DNA from: Prochlorococcus sp. AG-355-O17
Lineage (GTDB): Bacteria; Cyanobacteriota; Cyanobacteriia; PCC-6307; Cyanobiaceae
Assembly (NCBI GenBank): GCA_003280655.1
Contig: QCEK01000002.1
Coordinates: 1 to 64,000 of the forward strand
Length of the DNA stretch: 64,000 bases
Direction: 5' to 3'
The notes beneath the pieces are model-generated. The model saw nothing but the letters and a program-made list of their open reading frames with translations. It made no database searches and was not told the DNA's origin. Of the stretch, positions 1 through 9,494 are shown piece after piece. The first letter of the stretch is position 1, and every line of letters begins with the position of its first letter. Both the position numbers and the translations under genes were made by a program.

Positions 1-373
1 TTATAATATTTAAATTTATAAAATCAACCACAAAACCTTTATATAACCTATCTATACCATTACCAATAGTTCCACCAAGAATAAAGCTATAAGCGTAAAG
101 TTCAATTAGGTTTGAGGTGTTTTTCCTAAATACTAAATACATAAGAATTATTGAAAAAATAATACTTATTAAAGACAAAAATATTCTACTACCACTAAAT
201 ATATTAAATGCTGCACCATAATTTTTTACAAAGTCTAATTTGAATAAAAGAAAATCTTTATTAATAAATAGTTTATTATTATAAGACATTAAATATTTCG
301 TAAATTGATCTATTAGAACAATAAAAATACTTAATGAAAAAAAATATAATTTTGTTTGTATTTTTTTAATCAT
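1..373 (-). CDS. lspA: Signal peptidase II (lipoprotein signal peptidase), C-terminus cut by window edge
   Basis: Aspartic protease that removes signal peptides from prolipoproteins in the inner membrane. I translated the minus strand by hand from the ATG at 373. Family motifs appear in order: DQFTK near residue 22, NYGAAF near residue 57, GGTIGNGIDR near residue 96 and VVDF near residue 112; the last two blocks carry the two catalytic aspartates. Hydrophobic stretches lie between them. The start overlaps the bioY stop by one base (TAATG), so the two genes are almost certainly translationally coupled. The 3' end lies beyond base 1; about 124 residues are visible. Identification is firm. Confidence 0.93.
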   Translation of the reverse strand, partial: MIKKIQTKLYFFSLSIFIVLIDQFTKYLMSYNNKLFINKDFLLFKLDFVKNYGAAFNIFSGSRIFLSLISIIFSIILMYLVFRKNTSNLIELYAYSFILGGTIGNGIDRLYKGFVVDFINLNII

Positions 374-942
374 TATTTGTTACGTTTTAAATGTTCTATA
401 GGTTTAATAAGTAATAAAAGTGGAAAAAGCATTAAAAAATGATATCCAATCTTACCTAATGAGTATTTCCCTAAATTATATAAAAATAAATTAAATTGAC
501 TGTAGAATATAATTTGCATGAAGTTGTAAAATATTCCAGTTAAATGCATAACAAATATTGCTATAAATCCATTTTTTAAAAAGTTACCAACGTTTATTTT
601 ATTTCTAGTATTTAAATTATCAATTATTATAATTAATGGATAATAACCTAATAAATATCCAAAATTTGGAGTTAGCAAATAACCTATTGAACCTCCTTGA
701 TGAAAGACAGGAAATATAAATAACCCCAAAATTATATATATAGAAAATGCTCTGAAAATAACTTTTTTATGAAATATAATTGTTAATAAAATTACGGTTG
801 GAATTTGCCATGTGATAGGTAACTCAAGGTTATTACTAGATTTATAGATAAAAGGTAGTGGAATATAAACAGGTAACATTGATGTTATTACAAGTGATTG
901 AAGACTGACCAGTATCTCAATTAATTTATAAAAATTGAGCAT
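373..942 (-). CDS. bioY: BioY-type biotin transporter, ECF S component
   Basis: A 189-residue, almost wholly hydrophobic protein with about six membrane segments, the length and character of BioY, the biotin-binding S component of energy-coupling factor transporters. The glycine-rich stretch near residues 83-100 (GGSIGYLLTPNFGYLLGYYP) matches the conserved BioY block with GYLxGxxxxP spacing. BioY can act alone or with shared ECF ATPase/T subunits, none of which are in this window. It lies directly upstream of lspA with a one-base overlap. The start is 16 bp from the 3' end of the permease gene on the same strand. Confidence 0.85.
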   Translation of the reverse strand: MLNFYKLIEILVSLQSLVITSMLPVYIPLPFIYKSSNNLELPITWQIPTVILLTIIFHKKVIFRAFSIYIILGLFIFPVFHQGGSIGYLLTPNFGYLLGYYPLIIIIDNLNTRNKINVGNFLKNGFIAIFVMHLTGIFYNFMQIIFYSQFNLFLYNLGKYSLGKIGYHFLMLFPLLLLIKPIEHLKRNK

Positions 943-957
943 TATTATAAATTCTAT

Positions 958-2190
958 TTATAAACTTCTTAATGCAACAATTGGATCTAATTTAGAAGCT
1001 CTTTTTGCAGGTAAAACGCCAAAGATTAAGCCTATTGATCCTGAAATGATCATGGTGGAAAAAGTAGTAGTAATTCCTACCGATGCAGGAAGTGGTGTTA
1101 TCAGAGATAAAAGAAAAACACCTGATAATCCCGTTGTTGTTCCAATTAATCCTCCAATTGTAGATAAAATCAATGCCTCAATTAAAAATTGAATTAATAT
1201 ATCTGACTGTTTAGCTCCTATTGCTTTTCTAAGTCCAATCTCTTCAGTCCTTTCGCTTACAGAAACGAGCATAATATTCATGATTCCTATGCCTCCAACT
1301 ACTAAAGATACTGCCCCAATACCAGCCAATAAAAACGTTAGTCCACTTGTTATGTTGGTTACTATATTCAGCGCATCTTCTTGTGATCTAACCGCAAAGT
1401 CATCATCTCTGATTATTTTATGTCTTTGCCTTAATAAGTTAGTAATCTGAAATTTAGCGGCACTAGTTGCATTTTTATTTATCGCTTCAACACTAATGAA
1501 GCTTAAACTTACACCATATGTCGGGTCCTTCCCTGAAATCCTATTAACCATGGTGGTTAATGGAATATAAGCATTTTTGTCTTGATTACTTCCAAATACA
1601 GCTCCTTTCGGTTTTAATATTCCGATAATTTCATAAGTATGGTCTTTAATTCTTATTTTTTTTCCAAGTGATGAAGATTTATCTTTGAAAAATTCGTCTT
1701 TAAGATCAGGACCTATCACAACATAACTTCTTGCACTATTAACATCACTTTTTGATAAAAATCTACCCTTATCTACTTCAAAGCTTCTCACTTCAAGAAA
1801 TTCAGGTGTAACTCCAGCAATTGATATATTTAAACTTTTAGAATTAGATTGCACTATTTCGTTAGCAGAGATTTGAGGAGCTACTTTTTTAACTGTTGGT
1901 ACTTGATTGCTTATAGCTATTGCATCTTCTAAAACTAGGTTTTTAGGAAATGAAATACCTCTTCTTCTTGTGTCATTATTCCCGGGAACAATGAATAAAA
2001 CATTTGCACCTAAATTACTTAATTGGTTTTTTGCTAATGTTTGAGCACCTCTACCAAGTCCAACAAGTGTAATAACTGAGGCATTTCCTATAATTATCCC
2101 AAGCATTGTTAACGAACTTCTCAATTTGTTCGAAACTAAAGTTTTTGTTGCCATGCCTAAGGCTTCTTTTATTGAAATATTCCTAGACAT
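958..2190 (-). CDS. MacB/DevC-type ABC transporter permease (MacB periplasmic core + FtsX domains)
   Basis: Predicted 410-residue inner-membrane permease. An N-terminal membrane helix (about residues 25-47) is followed by a roughly 220-residue periplasmic MacB-like core and three C-terminal helices of the FtsX domain (about 285-400). The cytoplasmic loop contains SERTEEIGLRKAIGA, the conserved coupling segment of MacB/LolC-type permeases. No ATPase lies next to it, so its partner must be encoded elsewhere; the substrate (peptide, lipoprotein or other) cannot be told. The start overlaps the pyk stop by eight bases, implying co-transcription. Confidence 0.85.
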   Translation of the reverse strand: MSRNISIKEALGMATKTLVSNKLRSSLTMLGIIIGNASVITLVGLGRGAQTLAKNQLSNLGANVLFIVPGNNDTRRRGISFPKNLVLEDAIAISNQVPTVKKVAPQISANEIVQSNSKSLNISIAGVTPEFLEVRSFEVDKGRFLSKSDVNSARSYVVIGPDLKDEFFKDKSSSLGKKIRIKDHTYEIIGILKPKGAVFGSNQDKNAYIPLTTMVNRISGKDPTYGVSLSFISVEAINKNATSAAKFQITNLLRQRHKIIRDDDFAVRSQEDALNIVTNITSGLTFLLAGIGAVSLVVGGIGIMNIMLVSVSERTEEIGLRKAIGAKQSDILIQFLIEALILSTIGGLIGTTTGLSGVFLLSLITPLPASVGITTTFSTMIISGSIGLIFGVLPAKRASKLDPIVALRSL

Positions 2191-3973
2191 ATTTATATTT
2201 ATCTATTGAATCATCATCTTCAATTTGTCCCATGTATATAACACCTTCATTAAGCTGGAGTGTAATAAGATCGCCATTATTTAATTGATTATTATCCATA
2301 TTTTCTACATTACAAATTGAAGAAATTTTTTTATTATTTTTGTTAAAAAAAGCATAAACATCATTTACATTTTCGTTCGTAACAATGCCTGCAATATTTT
2401 TACTCAGTGGAATATTTTTCATTAATTCCTTCGGAACAAATAATATTTCTCCTGGGCAAATTAAGGATATATCAAGATTATTTTTAATTATTCTTGCTTT
2501 ACCTGTAACACCGATTTCCCCTATTGAAATTCCTCTTGATACAATCTTTCTTACTAAACCGACTTTTATTAAATCTGTAGAGCCGCTAATTCCAGTTAAT
2601 GTACCTGCAGTTTGAACTACTAAATCTCCTTGATTTAAGATCCCCATCTCTTGAGCAATTTGCATAGCTAAACTAAAAGTTTTTGCAGTTCTTTCATCAT
2701 TTTTAACTACTATTGGAGTAACTCCCCAAACAAGTTGTAATCTTCTCGCTACACTTCTTTCTGTAGTAGTTGCCAAGATAGGCGTTGGTGGTCTGAACTT
2801 ACTTACATTTCGAGCGGTAGAACCTGATTTAGTTAAAGGGATTATAGCTCCTGCATCAAGTTGTCTAGCTATATTACTTACTGCTGCGCTAATAGCATTT
2901 GGGATCGTACTGGGTAAGTGGCTTTCTATAGCCTTAAGTGGATAATCCCTTTCAATTCTTCTTGCTATCGTTGCCATCGTTTCAACTGCCTCTACGGGAT
3001 AATCGCCAACGGCAGTTTCGTTTGAAAGCATCACAGCATCAGTACCATCTAGAATTGCATTTGCAACATCACTAACTTCGGCCCTAGTTGGTCTTGGGTT
3101 AGAAGCCATAGAATCAAGCATTTGAGTCGCTGTAATAATTGGGATACCTAATGAATTAGCTTTTCTTATTAACTCCTTTTGTAAAAGAGGAACTTCTTCA
3201 GCAGGCATTTCTACTCCCAAATCACCTCTTGCAACCATAACCCCATCACATAAGGGTAATACTGTATCGATCTGATCAATTGCTTCGAATTTTTCTATTT
3301 TTGCAACTACAGGAGTTGAATGCCCTTTTTTGTTTATTAAATCTTTTATCTCATTTATATCGGATGGATTTCTTACGAAACTTAGTGCTATCCAATCAAC
3401 TCCTTCAGATAAACCGAATTTTAAATCCTCTTTATCTTTTTCTGTTAATGCTTTTACTGATAATTGAACATCTGGAAAATTAACACCTTTATTGTTTGAA
3501 AGAACCCCTCCTACAGTTACCATGCATTCCAAATTATTAGTATTTGTATCAACTTTTTCTACAATCATTTCTATTTTTCCATCATCTAAAAGTATTCTTT
3601 TCCCTTCGCTAACTTCTTGAGAAAGTTTGTCGTAGGTAACATTTGCAATAGTATTTGTACATTCGACTTCATTTGATGTAAGAGTGAATTTATCGCCTTT
3701 TTTAACTTTTACTGGCCCATCTTTAAAGCGCCCTAATCGTATTTTTGGTCCTTGAAGATCTTGTAATATTCCTATATCTATATCTAACTTTTTTGATACT
3801 TGCCTTATGGTTTTTATTCTCTCAGCATGATCTTTATGATCTCCATGTGAGAAATTTAATCTGAATGTTGTTGCTCCAGCTTTTATTAAATTTGTAATTA
3901 TCTCTTCAGATTGAGTTGCAGGGCCAATAGTTGCTACTATTTTTGTTCTTCTTTTTAAATCAATATTCGACAT
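2183..3973 (-). CDS. pyk: Pyruvate kinase with C-terminal extension
   Basis: Converts phosphoenolpyruvate and ADP to pyruvate and ATP, last step of glycolysis, in the cytoplasm. Visible motifs are RLNFSHG (about residues 38-44), the divalent-metal and substrate region VAKIEKFEA and VARGDLGVEMP (about 220-255), and ATQMLDSM soon after. At 596 residues it exceeds the roughly 470 of E. coli PykF; the last 110-120 residues form a PEP-utiliser mobile-domain-like extension (GEIGVTGKARII...CPGEILFVP...GIVTNE), as in Bacillus and cyanobacterial enzymes, without the phosphohistidine TSH motif. Its 3' end overlaps the permease gene by eight bases. Confidence 0.96.
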   Translation of the reverse strand: MSNIDLKRRTKIVATIGPATQSEEIITNLIKAGATTFRLNFSHGDHKDHAERIKTIRQVSKKLDIDIGILQDLQGPKIRLGRFKDGPVKVKKGDKFTLTSNEVECTNTIANVTYDKLSQEVSEGKRILLDDGKIEMIVEKVDTNTNNLECMVTVGGVLSNNKGVNFPDVQLSVKALTEKDKEDLKFGLSEGVDWIALSFVRNPSDINEIKDLINKKGHSTPVVAKIEKFEAIDQIDTVLPLCDGVMVARGDLGVEMPAEEVPLLQKELIRKANSLGIPIITATQMLDSMASNPRPTRAEVSDVANAILDGTDAVMLSNETAVGDYPVEAVETMATIARRIERDYPLKAIESHLPSTIPNAISAAVSNIARQLDAGAIIPLTKSGSTARNVSKFRPPTPILATTTERSVARRLQLVWGVTPIVVKNDERTAKTFSLAMQIAQEMGILNQGDLVVQTAGTLTGISGSTDLIKVGLVRKIVSRGISIGEIGVTGKARIIKNNLDISLICPGEILFVPKELMKNIPLSKNIAGIVTNENVNDVYAFFNKNNKKISSICNVENMDNNQLNNGDLITLQLNEGVIYMGQIEDDDSIDKYKYV

Positions 3974-4034
3974 ATATAGATAATATTGCTAGATATAAAT
4001 AAATTTACCATACCCAAAGTTAGTTATTTAAGTC

Positions 4035-4364
4035 ATGGATTTCAAAACTTATCAGAAAAAAGCAAGAGAAACAGCACTATATCCAGATTTAGGTTCAAAT
4101 AATATTTATCCAACTCTTGGTTTAGTGGGAGAAGCTGGTGAGGTGGCAGAAAAAGTGAAAAAGGTTATAAGAGATAAAAATGGAATATTTGACAACGAAT
4201 CAAAATTAGGTATTAAAAAAGAGTTAGGAGATGTTTTGTGGTATTTATCAAATCTTTGTACAGAATTAAATTTCAATTTAGAGGATGTTGCATTACAAAA
4301 TATTGAAAAATTAAAATTAAGAGCTGCTAAAGGCAAGATAAGAGGTTCTGGAGATGATAGATGA
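4035..4364 (+). CDS. MazG-like nucleotide pyrophosphohydrolase
   Basis: A 109-residue all-alpha NTP pyrophosphatase-like protein. It carries the metal-binding signature of the MazG superfamily: the EXXE pair E33 and E36 in GLVGEAGEVAEK, and the EXXD pair E63 and D66 in KKELGDVLWYL. Members hydrolyse non-canonical or excess NTPs to NMP and pyrophosphate; the substrate cannot be inferred here. This is the single-domain form, not the two-domain E. coli MazG of about 263 residues. It is divergent from pyk (62 bp apart) and ends 2 bp before the convergent YggT gene. Confidence 0.85.
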   Translation: MDFKTYQKKARETALYPDLGSNNIYPTLGLVGEAGEVAEKVKKVIRDKNGIFDNESKLGIKKELGDVLWYLSNLCTELNFNLEDVALQNIEKLKLRAAKGKIRGSGDDR

Positions 4365-4366
4365 AT

Positions 4367-4645
4367 TCAGCTATAACCTAAGCTTGCATACTGGAGATTT
4401 GTAATTAAATTTTGAATAACATTTAAAAGTAAAAAAGCTAACAAAGATGAAATATCAAATCCGCCTATTGGAGGGATAATACCCCTAAAAATGTTTAAGT
4501 AAGGATCTGTGATAGAAGTTAATGCAGATAAAACACCGTTACTCCAATCAATACCTGGAAACCATGTAAGTAAAATTCTTATTATCAATATGAAAGAATA
4601 AATTGATAAAGTTTGACCCAGAACTGCAAAAATCTCAGATAACAT
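4367..4645 (-). CDS. YggT family membrane protein
   Basis: A 92-residue protein with two hydrophobic helices (about residues 8-27 and 66-84) separated by the YGGT-family signature: RILLTWFPGIDW near residues 23-34 and TDPYLNIFRGIIPPIGGFD near residues 47-65. The family is linked to membrane organisation, cell division and, in cyanobacteria and plastids (YlmG/Ycf19 relatives), nucleoid or thylakoid membrane distribution. The gene converges with the MazG-like gene with a 2-bp gap and precedes no obvious partner other than scpB on the same strand upstream. Confidence 0.85.
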   Translation of the reverse strand: MLSEIFAVLGQTLSIYSFILIIRILLTWFPGIDWSNGVLSALTSITDPYLNIFRGIIPPIGGFDISSLLAFLLLNVIQNLITNLQYASLGYS

Positions 4646-4683
4646 TATATTGTCGTAATTTTATACATCCTAACATTTACTTA

Positions 4684-5226
4684 TTATTGCTGCTTTTTGT
4701 TACAGCTGCCTATATTTGAGAGATATTCATTACTAACAGCAAAAGTTTGAAAAAACTTATCTGATAATGATAGCCAAAATGATCTACCATCTTTTTGCTT
4801 CCGTTTGACGATGAATTTCTTTTCTAATAATTCTTTAATATGGTCATAAGCACCTGAACCTCTAAGAAGTATAAGATCCGATTGCAGTATCTTTTTTTTG
4901 ATCGCAATAGTTGCCAATGTCCTTAATTCGGATGTTTTCAAATCAGAAGGAAGTAAATCATCGACGAATTCATTAAGGCTAGATTTTAGTTCGAGAGAAA
5001 AACTGTTATTAACTGAATTTAATTCAATAGCTGAGTTGGGATTAGAGTATTTATTTTTTAGATCTTTAATTGCATCATTTATTGAGTTTATATCAGAATT
5101 AGTAATTTCTGAAAGATCCTTTTTTGTTATTGGTCTGCCTTTTAAATATAGAACAGCTTCAACTTTAGTAACTATATCTATATCAGATATTGGCGTGGTA
5201 TTTAGATCAGATTGATTGATTTTAAT
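4684..5226 (-). CDS. scpB: Segregation and condensation protein ScpB, non-canonical start
   Basis: The MukBEF-like partner of ScpA and SMC in chromosome condensation. An open frame runs from the TAA at 5251-5253 to the stop at 4684; hand translation gives EAVLYLKGRPITKKDLSEIT near the N-terminus and RTLATIAIKKKILQSDLILLRG later, both typical ScpB winged-helix segments. There is no ATG, GTG or TTG before the TTG at 4941, which would delete the first winged helix. A purine-rich AGGAAAG (5244-5238) precedes an ATT at 5226 by nine bases, so I place the start there (180 residues, close to family length). Exact start is inference. It follows ilvA by 30 bp. Confidence 0.75.
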   Translation of the reverse strand: MKINQSDLNTTPISDIDIVTKVEAVLYLKGRPITKKDLSEITNSDINSINDAIKDLKNKYSNPNSAIELNSVNNSFSLELKSSLNEFVDDLLPSDLKTSELRTLATIAIKKKILQSDLILLRGSGAYDHIKELLEKKFIVKRKQKDGRSFWLSLSDKFFQTFAVSNEYLSNIGSCNKKQQ

Positions 5227-5256
5227 TACCGAAATCTTTCCTAATTTACCTTAAAT

Positions 5257-6798
5257 TTAATCTGATGCACCAAGGAATAATCTATATGTATCGTTTTGAG
5301 TTTCATCCCAGAATTTATAGCCTAGAATTCTTACAAATTTATTCCACTCTAAAATCTCATTTTTATCTATCAAAACTCCAATAACTATTTTCCCTACATC
5401 AGCTCCATAATTCCTGTAGTGAAATACGCTTATAGACCAATTAGATTTCATATTATTTAAGAAGTTTATTAATGCGCCAGGCCTTTCAGGAAACTCAAAT
5501 CTGTATAAAAGTTCAATAAAGTTTCTATATTCCATCTCTTTAAAATCCTTTGGTAATCTTCCACCTACCATATGTCTGAGATGATTTTTAGATAATTCAT
5601 CATCACTTATGTCAATAAATGAGTACTCAGAATTTCTAAATACATTTAATAGATTTTTTTTATCATTTATGCCATAGACTTGAACCCCTACAAAGATCTG
5701 TGCATTCTTAGAATTGGACATCCTATAGCTAAATTCAGTTAAATTTCTATTATCAAGTAACTTACAAAAATCAATTAGACTTCCAGCACGTTCAGGAATT
5801 TCAACAGCCATCATTACTTCTTTACACTCTCCAAGTTCTGCTCTTTCTGCTACAAATCTAAGCCTCTCAAAATTCATATTTGCACCACATGCAATCGCAA
5901 CCATTTTTCTATTTGAATGATTCGAATTTAAAATATCTTTTTTCATTCCCGCTATTGATAAGGCACCTGCAGGTTCTAGTATTGATCTAGTATCCTCAAA
6001 AACATCTTTTATAGCAGCACAAATTTCGTCAGTATTAACCCTAATCATCTTATCTATATATTTTCTACCAATATCAAAAGTATTTTTACCAATTTTTTTA
6101 ACCGCAACTCCATCTGCAAATTGACCTACAGCAGGTAGTTCCACAATTTTTTCTTCTTCCAAAGATTTCGTCATAGCGTCAGCATCTTCTGGCTCTACAC
6201 CAATTATTTTTACTTCAGGCCATATTTTTTTGACATATAAAGATATTCCTGATATCAATCCCCCACCACCTACAGCAATATAAATTGCATAAGGTTTTTC
6301 CTTAAGCTGCTGTTCAAGTTCTATAGCTATAGTTCCTTGTCCTGCTATTACTTCTGGATCATCAAAGGGATGAATAAAGCATAAATTTCTCTCTTGGCTA
6401 ATCCTTATTGCCTCTTTGAAAGTTTCATCATAGTTATCGCCATATAATATAACTTTTGCTTTTAAATTTTTTACTGCATTAACTTTTACTAGAGGTGTTG
6501 TAATGGGCATTAATATGGTTGCTTGGCAATTTAACTTAAGGGCGCTAAGTGCAACCCCTTGCGCATGATTACCAGCACTAGAAGTAATTACTCCCTGAGC
6601 AAGCTGTGAATTAGTGAGCTTACTCATTTTGTTATATGCACCTCTTATTTTGAATGAGAATACATCCTGAAGATCTTCTCTTTTTAGAAAAACTTCATTA
6701 TTAAGTGTATTACTTAAATTATGAGCTTTCTCTAGTGGTGTTTTTTTTGCAACTTCATAGACTTCAGCTTGAAGTATTTTTTCAAAATAATCATTCAT
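5257..6798 (-). CDS. ilvA: Biosynthetic threonine ammonia-lyase (threonine dehydratase)
   Basis: PLP enzyme converting threonine to 2-oxobutanoate, the entry step of isoleucine synthesis. The PLP lysine is K50 in VFSFKIRGAYNK, the phosphate-binding glycine loop is VGGGG at 176-180, and SSAGNHAQGVA (about 73-83) is the asparagine loop. Residues from about 330 to 513 hold two ACT-like regulatory domains (ERAGSLIDFCKLL; ERPGALINFLNN), as expected for the feedback-inhibited biosynthetic form of about 510 residues. Divergent from dxs; upstream of scpB on the same strand. Confidence 0.96.
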   Translation of the reverse strand: MNDYFEKILQAEVYEVAKKTPLEKAHNLSNTLNNEVFLKREDLQDVFSFKIRGAYNKMSKLTNSQLAQGVITSSAGNHAQGVALSALKLNCQATILMPITTPLVKVNAVKNLKAKVILYGDNYDETFKEAIRISQERNLCFIHPFDDPEVIAGQGTIAIELEQQLKEKPYAIYIAVGGGGLISGISLYVKKIWPEVKIIGVEPEDADAMTKSLEEEKIVELPAVGQFADGVAVKKIGKNTFDIGRKYIDKMIRVNTDEICAAIKDVFEDTRSILEPAGALSIAGMKKDILNSNHSNRKMVAIACGANMNFERLRFVAERAELGECKEVMMAVEIPERAGSLIDFCKLLDNRNLTEFSYRMSNSKNAQIFVGVQVYGINDKKNLLNVFRNSEYSFIDISDDELSKNHLRHMVGGRLPKDFKEMEYRNFIELLYRFEFPERPGALINFLNNMKSNWSISVFHYRNYGADVGKIVIGVLIDKNEILEWNKFVRILGYKFWDETQNDTYRLFLGASD

Positions 6799-6869
6799 AT
6801 ATATATTTTTAGCATTAATTATTAATCTAATAAAACATTACATGATCTATTTCAAAAAAAATACTCATT

Positions 6870-6898
6870 TTGCACCTCGGCGTTTTAGATTATATAGA
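6870..6898 (+). promoter_or_regulatory. Candidate sigma70-type promoter of dxs
   Basis: TTGCAC (6870-6875) and TATAGA (6893-6898) are separated by 17 bases and lie just before the dxs ATG at 6915. A start of transcription near 6905 would leave a leader of about ten bases. This is pattern matching in AT-rich DNA, so moderate trust only. Confidence 0.4.
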
Positions 6899-6914
6899 TA
6901 CCATTTTTTGTTAA

Positions 6915-8804
6915 ATGCTTTTAAGTGAGTTAAGTCATCCAAATCAACTTCATGGCTTAACAGTTTCACAATTAGAGGAAATTGCTTGTCAAATTAGAGA
7001 AAGACATCTTCAGGTAGTATCTACTAGTGGAGGTCATCTTGGTCCTGGATTAGGTGTAGTTGAGTTGACATTGGCTTTATATCAAACTCTTGATCTTGAT
7101 TTTGACAAAGTTGTTTGGGATGTAGGACATCAAGGTTACCCTCATAAATTAATTACAGGACGTTTCAGTCAATTTGATTCTCTAAGGCAACAAAATGGAG
7201 TCGCTGGATATCTAAAAAGAAGTGAAAGTAAATTTGATCATTTTGGTGCTGGACATGCAAGTACTTCTATTTCTGCTGCTTTAGGAATGGCAATAGCAAG
7301 AGATAGAAAAGGTGAAAATTATAAATGTGTCGCTGTTATTGGAGATGGAGCACTAACTGGAGGAATGGCATTAGAAGCTATAAATCATGCAGGTCACTTA
7401 CCAAATACCCCTTTAGTTGTAGTATTGAACGATAATGACATGTCTATTTCACCTCCGGTTGGAGCCCTTTCATCTTACTTAAATAAGGTAAGAGTAAGTC
7501 CACCATTGCAATTTTTGTCCGATAGTGTTCAAGAAAGTGTAAAAAATATTCCCTTAATTGGAAAGGATATCCCAGAAGAACTCAAAAATATTAAAGGAAG
7601 CGTTAGACGACTATCTGTGCCTAAGGTTGGAGCTGTTTTTGAAGAACTTGGATTTACATATATGGGTCCAATTGATGGTCATGATATTGGTAATTTAGTT
7701 AAAACCTTTAACGCTGCTCATAAACTTAAAAGACCTGTACTTGTTCATGTAGTTACAACAAAAGGGAAGGGTTACCCATATGCAGAAGCCGATCAGGTTG
7801 GATATCATGCACAGTCTGCATTTGATCTTACAACCGGGAAATCTATTCCATCAAAGAAACCTAAACCTGTTAGTTATAGTAAAATATTTGGTCAAACCTT
7901 ATTAAAAATATGTGAGCAAGATAGCAAAGTCGTTGGTATTACAGCTGCAATGGCTACAGGTACTGGTTTAGATATATTGCAAAAAAATATCCCTGATCAA
8001 TATATCGATGTAGGAATAGCTGAACAACATGCAGTTACTCTTGCGGCAGGAATGTCTTGCGATGGTCTTAAACCTGTTGTAGCTATTTATAGTACTTTTC
8101 TTCAACGTGCTTTCGACCAATTAATTCATGATGTAGGGATACAAAACTTACCTGTATCATTCGTACTTGATAGAGCTGGGATAGTTGGAGCTGACGGTCC
8201 TACTCACCAAGGTCAGTACGATATTAGTTATATGAGATCTATACCTAATTTTGTATTGATGGCTCCAAAGGATGAGTCTGAATTACAGAGAATGTTAATA
8301 ACTTCAATAAACCATAATGGTCCTACAGCTCTAAGAATACCCAGAGGCTCTGGATTAGGAGTGGCTGTAATGGATGAGGGTTGGGAACCTTTGAATATAG
8401 GCGAAGGTGAAATACTTGAAGACGGAGAAGATATTTTAATTATTGCTTATGGTTCAATGGTTGCATCAGCAATTGAAACAGCAAAGATCTTAAAAAATAT
8501 GAACATTAATGCATGCATTGTTAATGCAAGATTTGTTAAACCTCTCGATAAAAATCTTATTATGCCTTTAGCAAGCAGGATTCAAAAAGTTGTAACTATG
8601 GAAGAAGGAACCTTAATAGGTGGATTTGGTTCGGCAATAGTAGAATTATTTAACGATAATGAAATAAAAATCCCTGTATACAGAATAGGTATACCTGATG
8701 TTTTAGTTGATCATGCATCACCTGATCAGAGTAAAGAAAAACTAGGACTTATGCCTGATCAGATGGCAGATAAAATTATTAAGAAATTTAAGTTTGTTAA
8801 TTAA
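6915..8804 (+). CDS. dxs: 1-deoxy-D-xylulose-5-phosphate synthase
   Basis: Thiamine-diphosphate enzyme that condenses pyruvate and glyceraldehyde-3-phosphate, the first and rate-controlling step of the MEP isoprenoid pathway (carotenoids, phytol, quinone tails). The ThDP-binding GDG motif is at 143-145 with a downstream [18 protein letters not shown] (71-80) provides active-site histidines; the ThDP-activating glutamate is E370 in [10 protein letters not shown]. At 629 residues the three domains are complete. Single gene, divergent from ilvA and convergent with psaK. Confidence 0.98.
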   Translation: MLLSELSHPNQLHGLTVSQLEEIACQIRERHLQVVSTSGGHLGPGLGVVELTLALYQTLDLDFDKVVWDVGHQGYPHKLITGRFSQFDSLRQQNGVAGYLKRSESKFDHFGAGHASTSISAALGMAIARDRKGENYKCVAVIGDGALTGGMALEAINHAGHLPNTPLVVVLNDNDMSISPPVGALSSYLNKVRVSPPLQFLSDSVQESVKNIPLIGKDIPEELKNIKGSVRRLSVPKVGAVFEELGFTYMGPIDGHDIGNLVKTFNAAHKLKRPVLVHVVTTKGKGYPYAEADQVGYHAQSAFDLTTGKSIPSKKPKPVSYSKIFGQTLLKICEQDSKVVGITAAMATGTGLDILQKNIPDQYIDVGIAEQHAVTLAAGMSCDGLKPVVAIYSTFLQRAFDQLIHDVGIQNLPVSFVLDRAGIVGADGPTHQGQYDISYMRSIPNFVLMAPKDESELQRMLITSINHNGPTALRIPRGSGLGVAVMDEGWEPLNIGEGEILEDGEDILIIAYGSMVASAIETAKILKNMNINACIVNARFVKPLDKNLIMPLASRIQKVVTMEEGTLIGGFGSAIVELFNDNEIKIPVYRIGIPDVLVDHASPDQSKEKLGLMPDQMADKIIKKFKFVN

Positions 8805-8822
8805 AAATTTATAAACAAATTT

Positions 8823-9083
8823 TTATAAAACACCTCGTGAGGCTAATCCTAAGATTGCTCCAATTCCGAAAATATGACCTAGGCAATTAGCACCTACAAC
8901 TGATGCGTGACTTAAACCACCATAGAATTTAGAATTAGGTATTTCAAAACCTTCATTAGGTTTTCTTATTGTTGCTCTAGCAATTGCATAAGCAAACACA
9001 TTACATGCAATCATTACGACGGCACACTTTGGAGACCATGAAAAAGTTGCTGGATCTGCAGCTGCAAATAATGTAGTAAACAT
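8823..9083 (-). CDS. psaK: Photosystem I reaction centre subunit PsaK
   Basis: An 86-residue two-helix thylakoid protein at the edge of photosystem I. The central block with CAVVMIACNVFAYAIAR (helix one), the loop KFYGGLSHASVVGANCLGH and the glycine-rich second helix match PsaK, which binds peripheral chlorophylls and connects PSI to antennae. The short N-terminal stretch MFTTLFAAADPATFSWSP resembles the processed leader seen in cyanobacterial PsaK. Its 3' end is 18 bp from the convergent end of dxs. Confidence 0.93.
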   Translation of the reverse strand: MFTTLFAAADPATFSWSPKCAVVMIACNVFAYAIARATIRKPNEGFEIPNSKFYGGLSHASVVGANCLGHIFGIGAILGLASRGVL

Positions 9084-9149
9084 AAAAAATCGTTATTTTT
9101 ATATATTCTCTAATACTTTTACCTAAAAAACACAAAATTGTAAAAGGTC

Positions 9150-9494
9150 TTAAGAGTTGTTTACTTCTAAGCTATTTAACAACTTTATAAATCCAAACAA
9201 AATAACAAAATCACTTAGAGTTAGGAACGATTCTGCAAAGCCATGCAGGAAGTCAACTTCAACAAGGGTTTTATCATAGTAATTTAGTGTGAAGATAGAT
9301 ACTAATATAGTTATGAATACAAATAAAACAGTTAAGGAAAATCCTGATTTTACAAAAATATTAACAGATTTGATTTTATATAAGTAAAACAAAAATATTG
9401 CATATGGAATTATTGATACTGCGAACAATAATGTGTAATCAAATGAACCTAATTTTTCTATAAATTTAAAAAATATATCATTCATAAGTCTCAT
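9150..9494 (-). CDS. DUF3593 family membrane protein
   Basis: A 114-residue protein with about three hydrophobic helices and a conserved-looking FLHGFAESFLTLSDFVI segment near the C-terminus. I recognise this as the DUF3593 family of cyanobacteria and plastids, which commonly sits next to a DUF2499 protein, as it does here with a 17-bp overlap. The function is unknown; a joint thylakoid role is inference from conserved pairing. The chosen start MRLMN could equally be the second methionine three codons later. Confidence 0.7.
   Translation of the reverse strand: MRLMNDIFFKFIEKLGSFDYTLLFAVSIIPYAIFLFYLYKIKSVNIFVKSGFSLTVLFVFITILVSIFTLNYYDKTLVEVDFLHGFAESFLTLSDFVILFGFIKLLNSLEVNNS

Noticed and set aside
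935-1192. 85-residue plus-strand frame inside the permease gene
   Set aside because: Antisense shadow of the conserved FtsX domain.
4684-4941. ScpB as an 85-residue truncated gene or pseudogene
   Set aside because: The reading frame continues without interruption upstream and encodes the conserved first winged helix.
4898-5215. 105-residue plus-strand frame opposite scpB
   Set aside because: Antisense to conserved ScpB motifs (EAVLYLKGRP), so a shadow.
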